Origin: Runella zeae DSM 19591
Lineage (GTDB): Bacteria > Bacteroidota > Bacteroidia > Cytophagales > Spirosomataceae
Reading direction: 5' to 3'
NCBI RefSeq assembly: GCF_000423565.1
Contig: NZ_AUIF01000033.1
Location: 62,001-126,000, forward strand
DNA: 64,000 nt
The notes under the pieces were generated by a model. That model had not been told where the DNA came from. It ran no database searches and worked only from the letters and a program-made list of their open reading frames with translations. Made by a program: the position numbers and the translations under genes. Position 1 is the first letter of the stretch; each line of letters starts with the position of its first letter. Shown piece after piece: positions 17,740 through 26,814 of this stretch.

Positions 17740-19785
17740 TTATTTTAGAAGTTCGACAACCTCACGCGTGAGTTTTTCTTTGGCTTTCAGATTCATTTTC
17801 TTTTCTCCACGATACCACAAAGCCCACTTTTCCCCTTGCGTTTTCCAAGCTTGTGCTTCTCGAATAGTCTCAAACGAAAGTAATGCCTCTTGCAAAAGTT
17901 GTTTTGTTTGGGCAGGTTGGTGGTGATCTAGGGCAACTTTGGCTTTCATAACATGCTCCAGCCAAGTAGTCAGTGCCAACATTATTTTTAGATGGGCTAA
18001 AAAGTCGGTTTTAAAAAAGGGAGTCTTCTCTACTTTATGGGCCAATTTTTCAGCGTTGAGTAGGGCGTTTTTTTGTAATTCCACTTCTTTAAGCAAATCT
18101 TCTCGGCTCAGGTTGCCCGAAGACATATCGCCCAACGACTTTGCCCATTTACTTTCTTCAGACTCTTGTTTTCTTTGTTTCAAAAGGGCTTGGTACTTGA
18201 CGGAATCGGTCAGTTGCAGTTTTAAATCATTCAAAACTCTAGCAGCCAACTGATTGGTTTGACCGTCCATCAAAATCGGGGTTTGGGATTGGGGATTGAG
18301 TCGGAAGCTATCAAAATAAGCTTGATAAATTTTCTGAATGTCATTGGCTTGTTGGTGGTAATGTTTCTCAAACCATTGACTATTAAATTTTTGTAAATCA
18401 AAAGCATTGAAATCCCAGAGCATTTGAGCAGAAGCATCAATCCCCAAACCAAACTCCCGAATATTCGACACATTCAAGATACAGTATTCGGTATCTCCTT
18501 TTTCTAATGCTTGCCGCAGCACACGCTCGGTTTGAGCAGGCGACACAATCGGCACCAAATGAGGCCCCGAACCCCACAATTGATGATGATAGTATACCCC
18601 ATATTTGTGCGTAGCAACTCGTTTGGTTTCAAAAAAATCGGTTTGCCAACGCCATCCAGGAGAATTATCAGAAAAAACAATGGTTACGTTTTCGGGTATT
18701 TGAAGATGACCTGCTTGGTTCAGGGTGGAGCCTTCTGCCCATAAGGTAGTAGTGACTGGCGGATTAGGTCTTTTGTCTACTTCTTTGATCAATTGGCGTT
18801 GAAAAGCCATCGCTTCCGAAATCAGCCTACCGCGCTCGGCGTCGGTTTGAGGGGTAGTGGGGTCGGCCATCCACATGGGTCGGTCGGCAATGCCTCTCAA
18901 ACCTACTTGCCAAACGACATTAGGGATTTTTGCCCATTCTTGGGCGTACAATCGCCACACTTCTTTTACTTTTTCGGGGTTTGAATAGTAAGAAAACAAA
19001 GGCTTGTTTCCTTCTTTTTCTTTCCAATAATTAAAGTACGTAAAAGCACTCACTCCCATTGGCTCCACGTGGTGCATCGATACATACATTCCTCTTTTGG
19101 TAGCTTCTTTCACCAAAGCAGCTTCTGCGGGATTACGAATGTCAATGAAGCTTGCCGGAATAATCAAATTGAACCTTTTTCGCAACGCCGTTTCGCAGAC
19201 TTTTTTCATGATTTGTGGCGAAACTACTTCTTGATAATAGGGATAATCTATGTTTCTTTTTCCACCCGAATCATACCATTCCGTAAGCAAATCCTCATCA
19301 TTGATAAACCATCCACGATAGTTGAAAGTAGGCTTTGGCGACTGATATTCAACTTTTTCCCAAACCAAAGTTGTTTTTTTTGTGGGTTCATTATCATTCC
19401 AAAAATACATGGGGTCTACACCCAAATAGTGTTCAGTAAAATGATATATCCCAAACACCGTTCCTAAATCACTTTCGCCCGTGATAAGAAGGTTTCCGTT
19501 CTGGTTTTTGAGACGGTAAACTTCGCTGTTTTTGGGCGTGGTCTGAATCAAAATAGCACTGCCTTTAGCAGGTTTTTGGGAGGTGATTTTAATGGTTTTA
19601 CCCGTGATTTTTTGAATATCACTTACCAAATCTTCCACCGCTATCCGAACTGCTTCAGATTCGGTTTTTGGTAATACAATCACCGCTTGCATATGTAGAC
19701 CGACCAACTCAAAACCTTTTTCTTTTTGACTTAGGCAAGGCAAAAAGAAGAGTGAAAATAAGATGACAAATAGACCCAATTTCAT
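17740..19785 (-). CDS. GH115-like alpha-glucuronidase, short form
   Basis: A 681-aa exported protein resembling GH115, which releases (4-O-methyl-)glucuronic acid from side chains of xylan or arabinogalactan. It has a signal peptide (1-19), an N-terminal domain to about 150, the family block F-N-Y-R-G-W-F-I-N-D-E-D with its acidic pair, and a TIM-barrel region with V-V-W-Q-V-G-L-R-G. Characterised members are often 800-950 aa and have a further C-terminal domain; here the barrel is followed only by a helical segment to residue 681. It follows susD by 27 bp. The exact substrate is open. Confidence 0.72.
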   Translation of the reverse strand: MKLGLFVILFSLFFLPCLSQKEKGFELVGLHMQAVIVLPKTESEAVRIAVEDLVSDIQKITGKTIKITSQKPAKGSAILIQTTPKNSEVYRLKNQNGNLLITGESDLGTVFGIYHFTEHYLGVDPMYFWNDNEPTKKTTLVWEKVEYQSPKPTFNYRGWFINDEDLLTEWYDSGGKRNIDYPYYQEVVSPQIMKKVCETALRKRFNLIIPASFIDIRNPAEAALVKEATKRGMYVSMHHVEPMGVSAFTYFNYWKEKEGNKPLFSYYSNPEKVKEVWRLYAQEWAKIPNVVWQVGLRGIADRPMWMADPTTPQTDAERGRLISEAMAFQRQLIKEVDKRPNPPVTTTLWAEGSTLNQAGHLQIPENVTIVFSDNSPGWRWQTDFFETKRVATHKYGVYYHHQLWGSGPHLVPIVSPAQTERVLRQALEKGDTEYCILNVSNIREFGLGIDASAQMLWDFNAFDLQKFNSQWFEKHYHQQANDIQKIYQAYFDSFRLNPQSQTPILMDGQTNQLAARVLNDLKLQLTDSVKYQALLKQRKQESEESKWAKSLGDMSSGNLSREDLLKEVELQKNALLNAEKLAHKVEKTPFFKTDFLAHLKIMLALTTWLEHVMKAKVALDHHQPAQTKQLLQEALLSFETIREAQAWKTQGEKWALWYRGEKKMNLKAKEKLTREVVELLK

Positions 19786-19812
19786 GAAAGAAAAGTGTTA
19801 AAATAGAGTATT

Positions 19813-21516
19813 TTAGTACCCCGGATTCTGCTCTAGTTTACCGTCTTTGTTAGCTTCAATTTCGGAAAAAGGAATCGGAAATAAAGCATGAAAATCTTGA
19901 ATATTGCTTTTGTTGAGCGGGTTGTATTTCCGAACCCTCTCCACCAATTTACCCATTCGAGAAAGCGTAACCCGACGATCTTCTTCAAATACTAACTCTC
20001 GGGCTCTTTCATCCAAAATATAGTCGAGGGTTACTTCGGCGGGTGTGACGGGAGTCGCTTTGGCTCTATTTCGGACTACGTTCAAATCATCGGCTGCTTT
20101 TTGGGTATCTCCCTTTAAAAGATAAGCTTCGGCCCGCAAAAAATAAGTCTCCGGCAAGCGAATCATGTACATATCACGGTAGGTTGCGCCCGCCGTGGTT
20201 TTGAGTGTAAGTTTGGCAGCATCTTGCATCAGTCCGGCAGGATGTTGACCGGGAGTAGTCACTTTAGAAGGATAAGGATACCATCTCCAGCCTTGTGCGA
20301 GCCAGTTGTTGGCGGGAAAATCAATCAAGCTTTTTCCAAAGTATTTGGTTGATGCAGGGTTGGTGTAAATAAAATCCCGTACAATATTATACGAAGAGGT
20401 TCGGATATCGGTCGATGTGACTTTTCGATTGTCTTTTTTAGGATCCAAACCCCAGATTTCGTACGTCCAATAGTCGGTAGGTTGAACAAAAGCCACCCCT
20501 CGGCCCCCGCTATTGAGGGTCGATGCCGATAGATTATCGAGCAAAGCGGGTCTTCCATCGGGGTCAACAATCGAAAATACCGCTGGTGATACCACACGTT
20601 CGAGGTTATTTAAAGCTCCTCCCGTCGAAGCAAGGCCACCTCCTATCACATCTAATTCGTATTGTATTACCCAAATAGATTCCGTATTGCCTGCTTTGCG
20701 GTTTTGGTTTCCTACCCGAAACAAATCATAGAAAACATCGCCGGGCTGGGTTCTTAAACTTCCAAATCGTTCAGTCATAAGCTTGAGGCCCGAATTTTGA
20801 ATCACTTCGGTAGCCGCTGCAATGGCCTTGTCGTAGTCTTTGAGGGTGATATAGGTTTCAGCTAATAAGTGATTGGCGACGGCTTTGTTGAGTTTGCCAT
20901 CTTGGGCGGCAGTGAGGGCGGGTAGATTGGCCGCAGCGTCGGTAGCATCCTGGATGATTTGCTTAAAAATCTCCTCTTTAGGCGCTCTGGTAAAATCACT
21001 TTTCGGCGATGATGCTTCTTCCGTAATCAAAGGTACAGCTCCGTATAGATAAACGAGCTGTTTGTAGGCCCAAGCTCGAAACAACTTTGCCTCCGCCGCA
21101 ATCACCTTTTGACGAGCCTCGCTGATGCTTGATTGTGGCAATCTCGAAATAATCGTATTGGCATTAGAAATGATTTTATACCAGCTCGTCCAATGGTACC
21201 TTGGGATATTTCCTTGGGGTGTAATCGACGCAGCATAATTACCAATACGAGTCCCTGCTTCCAAGCGAGCATTGAAAGCGATATCGGTTCCTAATACTTC
21301 CGAGTAAAAGTCAGCTCCTGCATTGACACTATGAATTGCTCGGACTTTAGCATACAAGTCTGTAAGCGCCGCACTGAAATTAGACTCTGTAATAAATGAG
21401 TTTTCGGGGCTATAAAAATCCTTGGGAATTTCTTTCAAAAAGGTTTCTTCGTTGCAGCCAACATTTACTATCATGGCCCCTGCCAAAAGACACGTTTTTA
21501 TGATTTTGGATGTCAT
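19813..21516 (-). CDS. SusD/RagB-family outer-membrane lipoprotein
   Basis: A 567-aa surface glycan-binding lipoprotein that forms the lid of the SusC channel. The lipobox ends at C21 (N-V-G-C). The helical TPR-like body and the C-terminal segment ending L-E-Q-N-P-G-Y are diagnostic of the family; R-L-P-E-T-Y-F-L-R-A-E-A is the usual late motif. It lies 23 bp downstream of the susC gene and heads the enzyme part of PUL 1. Confidence 0.93.
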   Translation of the reverse strand: MTSKIIKTCLLAGAMIVNVGCNEETFLKEIPKDFYSPENSFITESNFSAALTDLYAKVRAIHSVNAGADFYSEVLGTDIAFNARLEAGTRIGNYAASITPQGNIPRYHWTSWYKIISNANTIISRLPQSSISEARQKVIAAEAKLFRAWAYKQLVYLYGAVPLITEEASSPKSDFTRAPKEEIFKQIIQDATDAAANLPALTAAQDGKLNKAVANHLLAETYITLKDYDKAIAAATEVIQNSGLKLMTERFGSLRTQPGDVFYDLFRVGNQNRKAGNTESIWVIQYELDVIGGGLASTGGALNNLERVVSPAVFSIVDPDGRPALLDNLSASTLNSGGRGVAFVQPTDYWTYEIWGLDPKKDNRKVTSTDIRTSSYNIVRDFIYTNPASTKYFGKSLIDFPANNWLAQGWRWYPYPSKVTTPGQHPAGLMQDAAKLTLKTTAGATYRDMYMIRLPETYFLRAEAYLLKGDTQKAADDLNVVRNRAKATPVTPAEVTLDYILDERARELVFEEDRRVTLSRMGKLVERVRKYNPLNKSNIQDFHALFPIPFSEIEANKDGKLEQNPGY

Positions 21517-21539
21517 GGTATTCAGTAGGTAAGGGTTAT

Positions 21540-24500
21540 TTAAAAAGAAAAATCAAGTCCAACACTGTAAGATTGCATCACCGGGAAAGGCTGCTGAGAA
21601 GATACTCCTTGACCTGTTTCAGGATCCCAACCCTCCCATTTCGTAAGCGTAATTGGATTTTTGGCACTTACAAAGAGCTTTACACTTTGTGCATTTAGTT
21701 TTTTTAACCAATTGCTCCCTACGGTATATGACAATGAGACATCCTGTAGTCTGACGAAATTTCGTTGGAAATAAGCCCTTGCGGCGGTTACGGGAGTACC
21801 TACCCACGGATTGGCATATTTGGCGTCAGGATTGCGGGGCGACCAATAATCGGCAAAATTGAACATATTGGAATTGGTCGCATTTCCTTTGGTATTGTTA
21901 TAACCTGTGAGATGATTGGCGGCCAAATACCCATTTTTTCCTCCTTGAATGGAATTGATGAAAATCCTAAGCGTAAACTGCTTGTAGGAAAGTGTATTTT
22001 GGATTCCAAATAAGTAAGCCGGTTCGGTTTGGCCCAAAATCACGCGGTCGTCGGCAGCGGTGATTTTAGCGTCATTGTTTTGGTCTTTTATTTTATAACT
22101 TCCCGCTTCAAATCCCACTAATTTTTCATCATTCAAACCATATACTCCTTGGGTTTCATAATTGTAAATCGTACCAATAGGACGGCCAATAAACAAACCA
22201 CTCGCTACTAGGTCATCTTCTTTGCCGTCGTTGTTAAGGTCTTCCCCCAACAATCTCACGACTTTGTTTTTATTGCGTGTGAAATTGACCGTTACATCCC
22301 AAGTTAAGTCTTTGGTTTTCACAGGCACACCATGCAGCATAAACTCAAATCCACTATTGTTTAACTCGCCAATATTGGTCAATACACTAGCAAATCCTGA
22401 GGTCTGAGGCAGTATTTTAGACCATAGCAAATCGTTGGTAGTGGAGTTGTAATATTCGACATTACCGTCAATTCGGCTATTGAAAACCGTAAAATCGGCA
22501 CCGATATTAATCCCTCTGGTACGCTCCCACCGCAAATCTTTGTTGGCCAATGTACTCACTGAGCGCCCGATAAAAGTGCCACTACCATCCCCAAACACAT
22601 ACTTTGAAGCATCCTCTGCTACTACCCGCGCCAAAGAGCTATAGCGGGCTACTTTATTGCCATTTTCGCCATAACTTCCTCTTATTTTTAGGAAGTCAAC
22701 AAAAGGCACTTTGAAGAAACTTTCTTCCGAAATCACCCACCCAAAACCCAAAGAAGGAAAAATACCCGTCTTGTTGTTTTCGGCAAATCCACTAAAACCA
22801 TCGCGACGTACGGTAGCTTTCAATAAATATTTGCTGCCGTAGTTGTAAGCTACGCTTCCCATTTGATAAAGCAAGGCCTCGTCCCAGGCTTCTGAGTCAA
22901 TCTTCTGGATTTCGGCTAAGGCCAAGTTGTTATAGGAAAGATTCAAATCCGAAAAGCCCGTGCCCGTGGCGCTAGTGCGATTGTAAATGGCGGTATTATA
23001 TCCATACACCGCTGTGGCATTGATGTTATGCTTGCCAAAAGTCTTGGTATAATTGAAGATATTGTCGAGCGTTTGCTCATACTGAGTGGCATCATTTTTA
23101 AAAGCTTCTCCCGTCCGACCTGCATTGTAAGGATTGGAAGAATACGTTTTAAAATACTTGAGGTTATGACCAAAGTTGATGCGGTAGCTAAACCCTGGCA
23201 AACTCGGAATGCGGAAGATACTGTAAAAATTGCCAACCAAACGACTTTGCGCTTCGTAATTATCTGACAGTGAAGCCAAAAAAGGATTGACATTCACATC
23301 TCCCATGGGATTGATAACATACTCGCCGTTGTCGTTGGTGGGTTTGACTAGTGGGCTTGTGGTGATGATATTGTTCATGCTAGGCGAATCTCCCGAAAAA
23401 TCAGTAAACGAGCCCGAAGTATTGACACCTAGCGTCAGCCATTTTGTAACCTCTGTATCCAAATTGAGACGGATGGTATAGCGTTTGTAGTCATCATTTT
23501 TGATGTAACCTTTCTCTCCTGTATAGCCTGCTGATAAGAAATAAGTCGTCGTATTAGAACCTCCAGATACCCCAATCGAATGATTGTTGAGCAAAGAAGG
23601 TTGAGTGAGAGCGCCAAACCAATCAAAGTTGTTATCGGTAGTAGAACCAGCCATATTGGGCGGCAAAAAATCCGAATTGGCAAAAGTCCAAGCTGGATTT
23701 GGGTCGGTGTAACCCGATGCTGCCGTGTAAGCATTCCGATATTCAATGTCGCGCGCTTTCTGTAAAAACTCTTCCCGATTCAATAGTCTTGCTTTTACCG
23801 TTGGCGAAGACACTGCATAACTACCCGAATATGAAATGGTTGTTTTTTGGGCAGTGCGCCCTGTTTTGGTCGTTACCAATACTACACCATTGGCGGCTTG
23901 TGAGCCATATACTGCTTTACTGCTTGGATCTTTGAGTACATCCACACTTGCCACATCCGCTGGATTGATGTCCGAAAGGCGACCACTAAAAATGATTCCA
24001 TCCACGATAATCAAAGGAGAAGTGTTGCCATTGAGCGTAGAGGTACCTCTAATATTAATGGATGCCTCTTGTCCTGGGCGATTGGTCTGACTGATGGTTA
24101 ATCCTGGTAAAGCACCTTTTAGAGATTGCAAAATACTTACATTCGGAGCTTCTCTAAAAGCTTCTAAGTTGGCCGAGGCAATCGCTCCTGTCAAGTCTTT
24201 TTTCTTCTGTGTGCCATACCCAACCACTACCACTTCGTTGAGTAAACGATTGTCGGTTTTCATCGTAATTGAAAGCGACGTTTGGCCATTTACGGGGATT
24301 TCTTGAGAGGTATATCCCACAAACGAAATCACCAATACGGGATTGGTACCAGTAGTTTTCACCGAAAACAATCCATTGGCATCGGTAGAGCTTCCATTGG
24401 TAGTACCCTTTTCAACCACGTTTACACCCGGTAATTCTTGCCCATTTTCATCGACAATTTTACCCTTAATACTCTGCCCAACTGCCGTACCAACCCACAG

Positions 24501-24554
24501 CATAAGGATTGCAAAGAGCCATTGAGTTTTCTTAATCATAAAGGTTATTTTCAT
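21540..24554 (-). CDS. SusC/RagA-family TonB-dependent receptor
   Basis: A 1004-aa outer-membrane beta-barrel that imports oligosaccharides with energy from TonB. After a signal peptide (to V-G-Q, about residue 27) comes a carboxypeptidase-regulatory-like domain (G-K-I-V-D-E-N-G-Q-E-L-P-G-V-N-V), the TonB box region (E-V-V-V-V-G-Y-G-T) and the plug (I-R-G-T-S-T-L-N-G; I-I-V-D-G), then the barrel ending in Y-S-V-G-L-D-F-S-F. The ATG at 24539 is an alternative start that gives a cleaner leader. First gene of PUL 1; the 287-bp upstream gap is AT-rich and shared with the divergent kduD-type gene. Confidence 0.95.
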   Translation of the reverse strand: MKITFMIKKTQWLFAILMLWVGTAVGQSIKGKIVDENGQELPGVNVVEKGTTNGSSTDANGLFSVKTTGTNPVLVISFVGYTSQEIPVNGQTSLSITMKTDNRLLNEVVVVGYGTQKKKDLTGAIASANLEAFREAPNVSILQSLKGALPGLTISQTNRPGQEASINIRGTSTLNGNTSPLIIVDGIIFSGRLSDINPADVASVDVLKDPSSKAVYGSQAANGVVLVTTKTGRTAQKTTISYSGSYAVSSPTVKARLLNREEFLQKARDIEYRNAYTAASGYTDPNPAWTFANSDFLPPNMAGSTTDNNFDWFGALTQPSLLNNHSIGVSGGSNTTTYFLSAGYTGEKGYIKNDDYKRYTIRLNLDTEVTKWLTLGVNTSGSFTDFSGDSPSMNNIITTSPLVKPTNDNGEYVINPMGDVNVNPFLASLSDNYEAQSRLVGNFYSIFRIPSLPGFSYRINFGHNLKYFKTYSSNPYNAGRTGEAFKNDATQYEQTLDNIFNYTKTFGKHNINATAVYGYNTAIYNRTSATGTGFSDLNLSYNNLALAEIQKIDSEAWDEALLYQMGSVAYNYGSKYLLKATVRRDGFSGFAENNKTGIFPSLGFGWVISEESFFKVPFVDFLKIRGSYGENGNKVARYSSLARVVAEDASKYVFGDGSGTFIGRSVSTLANKDLRWERTRGINIGADFTVFNSRIDGNVEYYNSTTNDLLWSKILPQTSGFASVLTNIGELNNSGFEFMLHGVPVKTKDLTWDVTVNFTRNKNKVVRLLGEDLNNDGKEDDLVASGLFIGRPIGTIYNYETQGVYGLNDEKLVGFEAGSYKIKDQNNDAKITAADDRVILGQTEPAYLFGIQNTLSYKQFTLRIFINSIQGGKNGYLAANHLTGYNNTKGNATNSNMFNFADYWSPRNPDAKYANPWVGTPVTAARAYFQRNFVRLQDVSLSYTVGSNWLKKLNAQSVKLFVSAKNPITLTKWEGWDPETGQGVSSQQPFPVMQSYSVGLDFSF

Positions 24555-24841
24555 TGGTTTAGAAATTATACTTTATCATTGATATATTTTACTATCACAA
24601 TGCAATATTATTTGATTATTGATAAGATGTCAATATTTTTGTCAAAATATATTTTTTAATTGTAATTTATTAAGAATACGTACTTGAAATTGTACAATAT
24701 ACATATTAACTATTAATTAAAAATCACCTTTTCAACTCCAAAAAGTTACAAAACATGATTTTTCGTCTATTCCTCAAAAGAAAAATAGCAATCGGCACTT
24801 ACTCTAAAAAAATTAAATTTTTACTCTAACAATAATCAACT

Positions 24842-25612
24842 ATGATTGTAAACCAACTTTTTGACTTATCGGGCAAAACGGCTCTTGTCACCGGATGCAA
24901 ACGAGGTATTGGCAAAGCGATGGCGACTGCTTTGGCAGAGGCAGGTGCAGACATCATCGGGGTGTCGGCCTCTCTGGAACTAACCAATAGTGAAGTAGAA
25001 AAAGAAGTGCGTGCCTTAGGAAGAAACTTCAAAGCTTATCAATGCGATTTTGCCAACCGCACCGACTTGTATCGTTTTATAGCCGAAGTCAAATCTGATT
25101 TTCCTTACATTGATATTCTTATCAACAACGCCGGGACAATTTTGCGTACTCCCGCCGAAAATCACTCTGATGATTATTGGGACAAAGTCATCGAAACTAA
25201 TCTCAATGCGCAGTTTGTGTTGAGTCGGGAAATCGGGAAAGAAATGGTAGCCCGCAAAGCGGGGAAAATCATCTTTACGGCCTCCTTGCTTACGTTTCAA
25301 GGTGGCATCACGGTGCCGGGCTACGCCGCAAGCAAAGGCGCGATTGGGAGTTTGGTGAAAGCGCTTGCCAACGAATGGGCAAGCAAAGGTGTGAATGTCA
25401 ACGCCATTGCACCAGGCTACATTGCCACCGACAATACCGACGCATTACGCAAAGATGCTGACCGAAGTGCCTCAATTTTGGCTCGTATTCCTGCTGGGCG
25501 CTGGGGTACCCCCGAAGATTTTAAGGGAATTACAGTATTTCTAGCCTCCGAAGCGGCCAATTATGTCCACGGTAGTATCATAACCGTAGACGGAGGCTGG
25601 ATGGGTCGCTGA
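24842..25612 (+). CDS. kduD: 2-dehydro-3-deoxy-D-gluconate 5-dehydrogenase (KduD-like)
   Basis: A 256-aa SDR of the KduD branch, which interconverts 2,5-diketo-3-deoxygluconate and 2-keto-3-deoxygluconate in the catabolism of unsaturated uronates from pectin, alginate or glycosaminoglycans. Motifs are T-G-C-K-R-G-I-G (17-24), N-N-A-G (95-98), and the catalytic S148, Y161, K165. The C-terminus V-D-G-G-W-M-G-R and the N-Y-V-H-G block match KduD. No other kdu gene (kduI, kdgK, kdgA) is in the window. It is divergent from susC and followed by an IclR regulator, so it is likely part of the same uronate regulon. Confidence 0.85.
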   Translation: MIVNQLFDLSGKTALVTGCKRGIGKAMATALAEAGADIIGVSASLELTNSEVEKEVRALGRNFKAYQCDFANRTDLYRFIAEVKSDFPYIDILINNAGTILRTPAENHSDDYWDKVIETNLNAQFVLSREIGKEMVARKAGKIIFTASLLTFQGGITVPGYAASKGAIGSLVKALANEWASKGVNVNAIAPGYIATDNTDALRKDADRSASILARIPAGRWGTPEDFKGITVFLASEAANYVHGSIITVDGGWMGR

Positions 25613-25647
25613 TTCCTTTATCAGTCAAAACAGTAGTTCAAACAATC

Positions 25648-25683
25648 GTTTTGGCTGCAAATAGTTGTCTTTGCAGCCAAAAC
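25648..25683. repeat. Perfect 14-bp inverted repeat after kduD
   Basis: Arms 25648-25661 and 25670-25683 pair perfectly around an 8-nt loop. It lies 36 bp after the kduD stop and has no T-run, so it could be an mRNA stabiliser or a weak terminator. Confidence 0.6.
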
Positions 25684-25906
25684 TTCAATGCCAAACGATA
25701 CAAAGCAAGCTTCGTTTATATCGTAAGGGTTTGTCAACGCTGGTTGTTTTAAGCCGTTGCATAAAATTTTTGCGTACATGCACTTTATTAACCTTCTGAT
25801 TTACAACCAATAACGATTCAAAAACAACTATTAACAACTGCTTTGATTCTTAATTGTGGAATTTTTATCCTAAAATTGGCCATATTTACTCTCACAATCA
25901 TCAAGT

Positions 25907-26647
25907 ATGGTACAGGTTATTATCAAAGCATTTGATATTTTAGAAATGGTTGCTCAACGCAACGGCCAAGCAGTTTCGCTACCCGAAATCGCCGAAGGTC
26001 TTCAAATCAACCAAGCAACCACCGCCAATATTATCAAAACCTTGGTAGCCAAAAATTATTTGGAACACATTGGCAAAAAAAAAGGCTATCGTCTAGGACC
26101 GATGGCGTACCAATTGACCAATGAAGTGGCTTATGGACAGGATATTGTGAATGCTGCCAAAGAACCAATGGAGCAACTCACCGCCAAAATCAATGAGTCT
26201 TGTATATTGGGTACACTCCGAAACTACAAAAGATACATCTTACACATGGTCAACAGTAATCAAGACATTCAAGTCAGGATTAAGTCTGAGCGCAATGTCT
26301 ACGAAACCGCCAGCGGGCGGCTACTCCTTGCTTATCTCTCTGAAAAAGAAAGAGAAAGATTTCTAGCTCACAATGGACTACCTGATAAAGCACTTTGGGA
26401 AGAAGCCTCCACCAAAGAAGGGCTGCTACAAGCCTTAGCCAAAATCAAGGAAGAAGCTCTTGCCATGACTCACTTCAAACATACACATTTGGTAGGTTTT
26501 GCCATGCCAATCATTGTCAAGGGGCAAGTGATTGCGGGTCTCAGTATTTTTTTACCAGAATATCGGTTTTCAGCTTCCAAAAAGAAAGAAATTATTCAAT
26601 CTATGCGCGATACTGTCGCTACGATCAATCGGAAACTCATGGCCTAA
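25907..26647 (+). CDS. IclR-family transcriptional regulator
   Basis: A 246-aa regulator with an N-terminal winged helix (residues 5-65; L-P-E-I-A-E-G-L-Q-I-N-Q-A-T-T) and a C-terminal effector-binding domain (about 75-245). The IclR group includes KdgR, which senses 2-keto-3-deoxygluconate, and the gene follows a kduD-type dehydrogenase. A KdgR-like role over PUL 1 is therefore a reasonable inference, but no operator was identified. It ends before the GC-rich stretch begins. Confidence 0.88.
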   Translation: MVQVIIKAFDILEMVAQRNGQAVSLPEIAEGLQINQATTANIIKTLVAKNYLEHIGKKKGYRLGPMAYQLTNEVAYGQDIVNAAKEPMEQLTAKINESCILGTLRNYKRYILHMVNSNQDIQVRIKSERNVYETASGRLLLAYLSEKERERFLAHNGLPDKALWEEASTKEGLLQALAKIKEEALAMTHFKHTHLVGFAMPIIVKGQVIAGLSIFLPEYRFSASKKKEIIQSMRDTVATINRKLMA

Positions 26648-26720
26648 ACCATCGCATAAGTTTCGTCTATAACAAAAAAGAAAAGGTTAGAAAATCTTAT
26701 AAATCTAACTCATTCAGGTT

Positions 26721-26728
26721 ATTTTTGA
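26721..26728 (+). promoter_or_regulatory. Candidate -7 box for the hybrid regulator
   Basis: TATTTTTG matches TAnnTTTG and lies 87 bp before the chosen start of the two-component gene. A clear -33 element was not seen. Confidence 0.35.
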
Positions 26729-26814
26729 ATATTGAGTCTATTTTGATTTCGGTTCATGGGCTATCTCTGAATTTTATCCTGGAACCGCTTTCCAGCCATT
26801 TTGCACTGATCCCC

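Noticed and set aside
26395-26814. Upstream in-frame extension of the hybrid regulator
   Set aside because: It overlaps the IclR gene in another frame and has no homology-like content; the double ATG at 26815 starts a normal leader.
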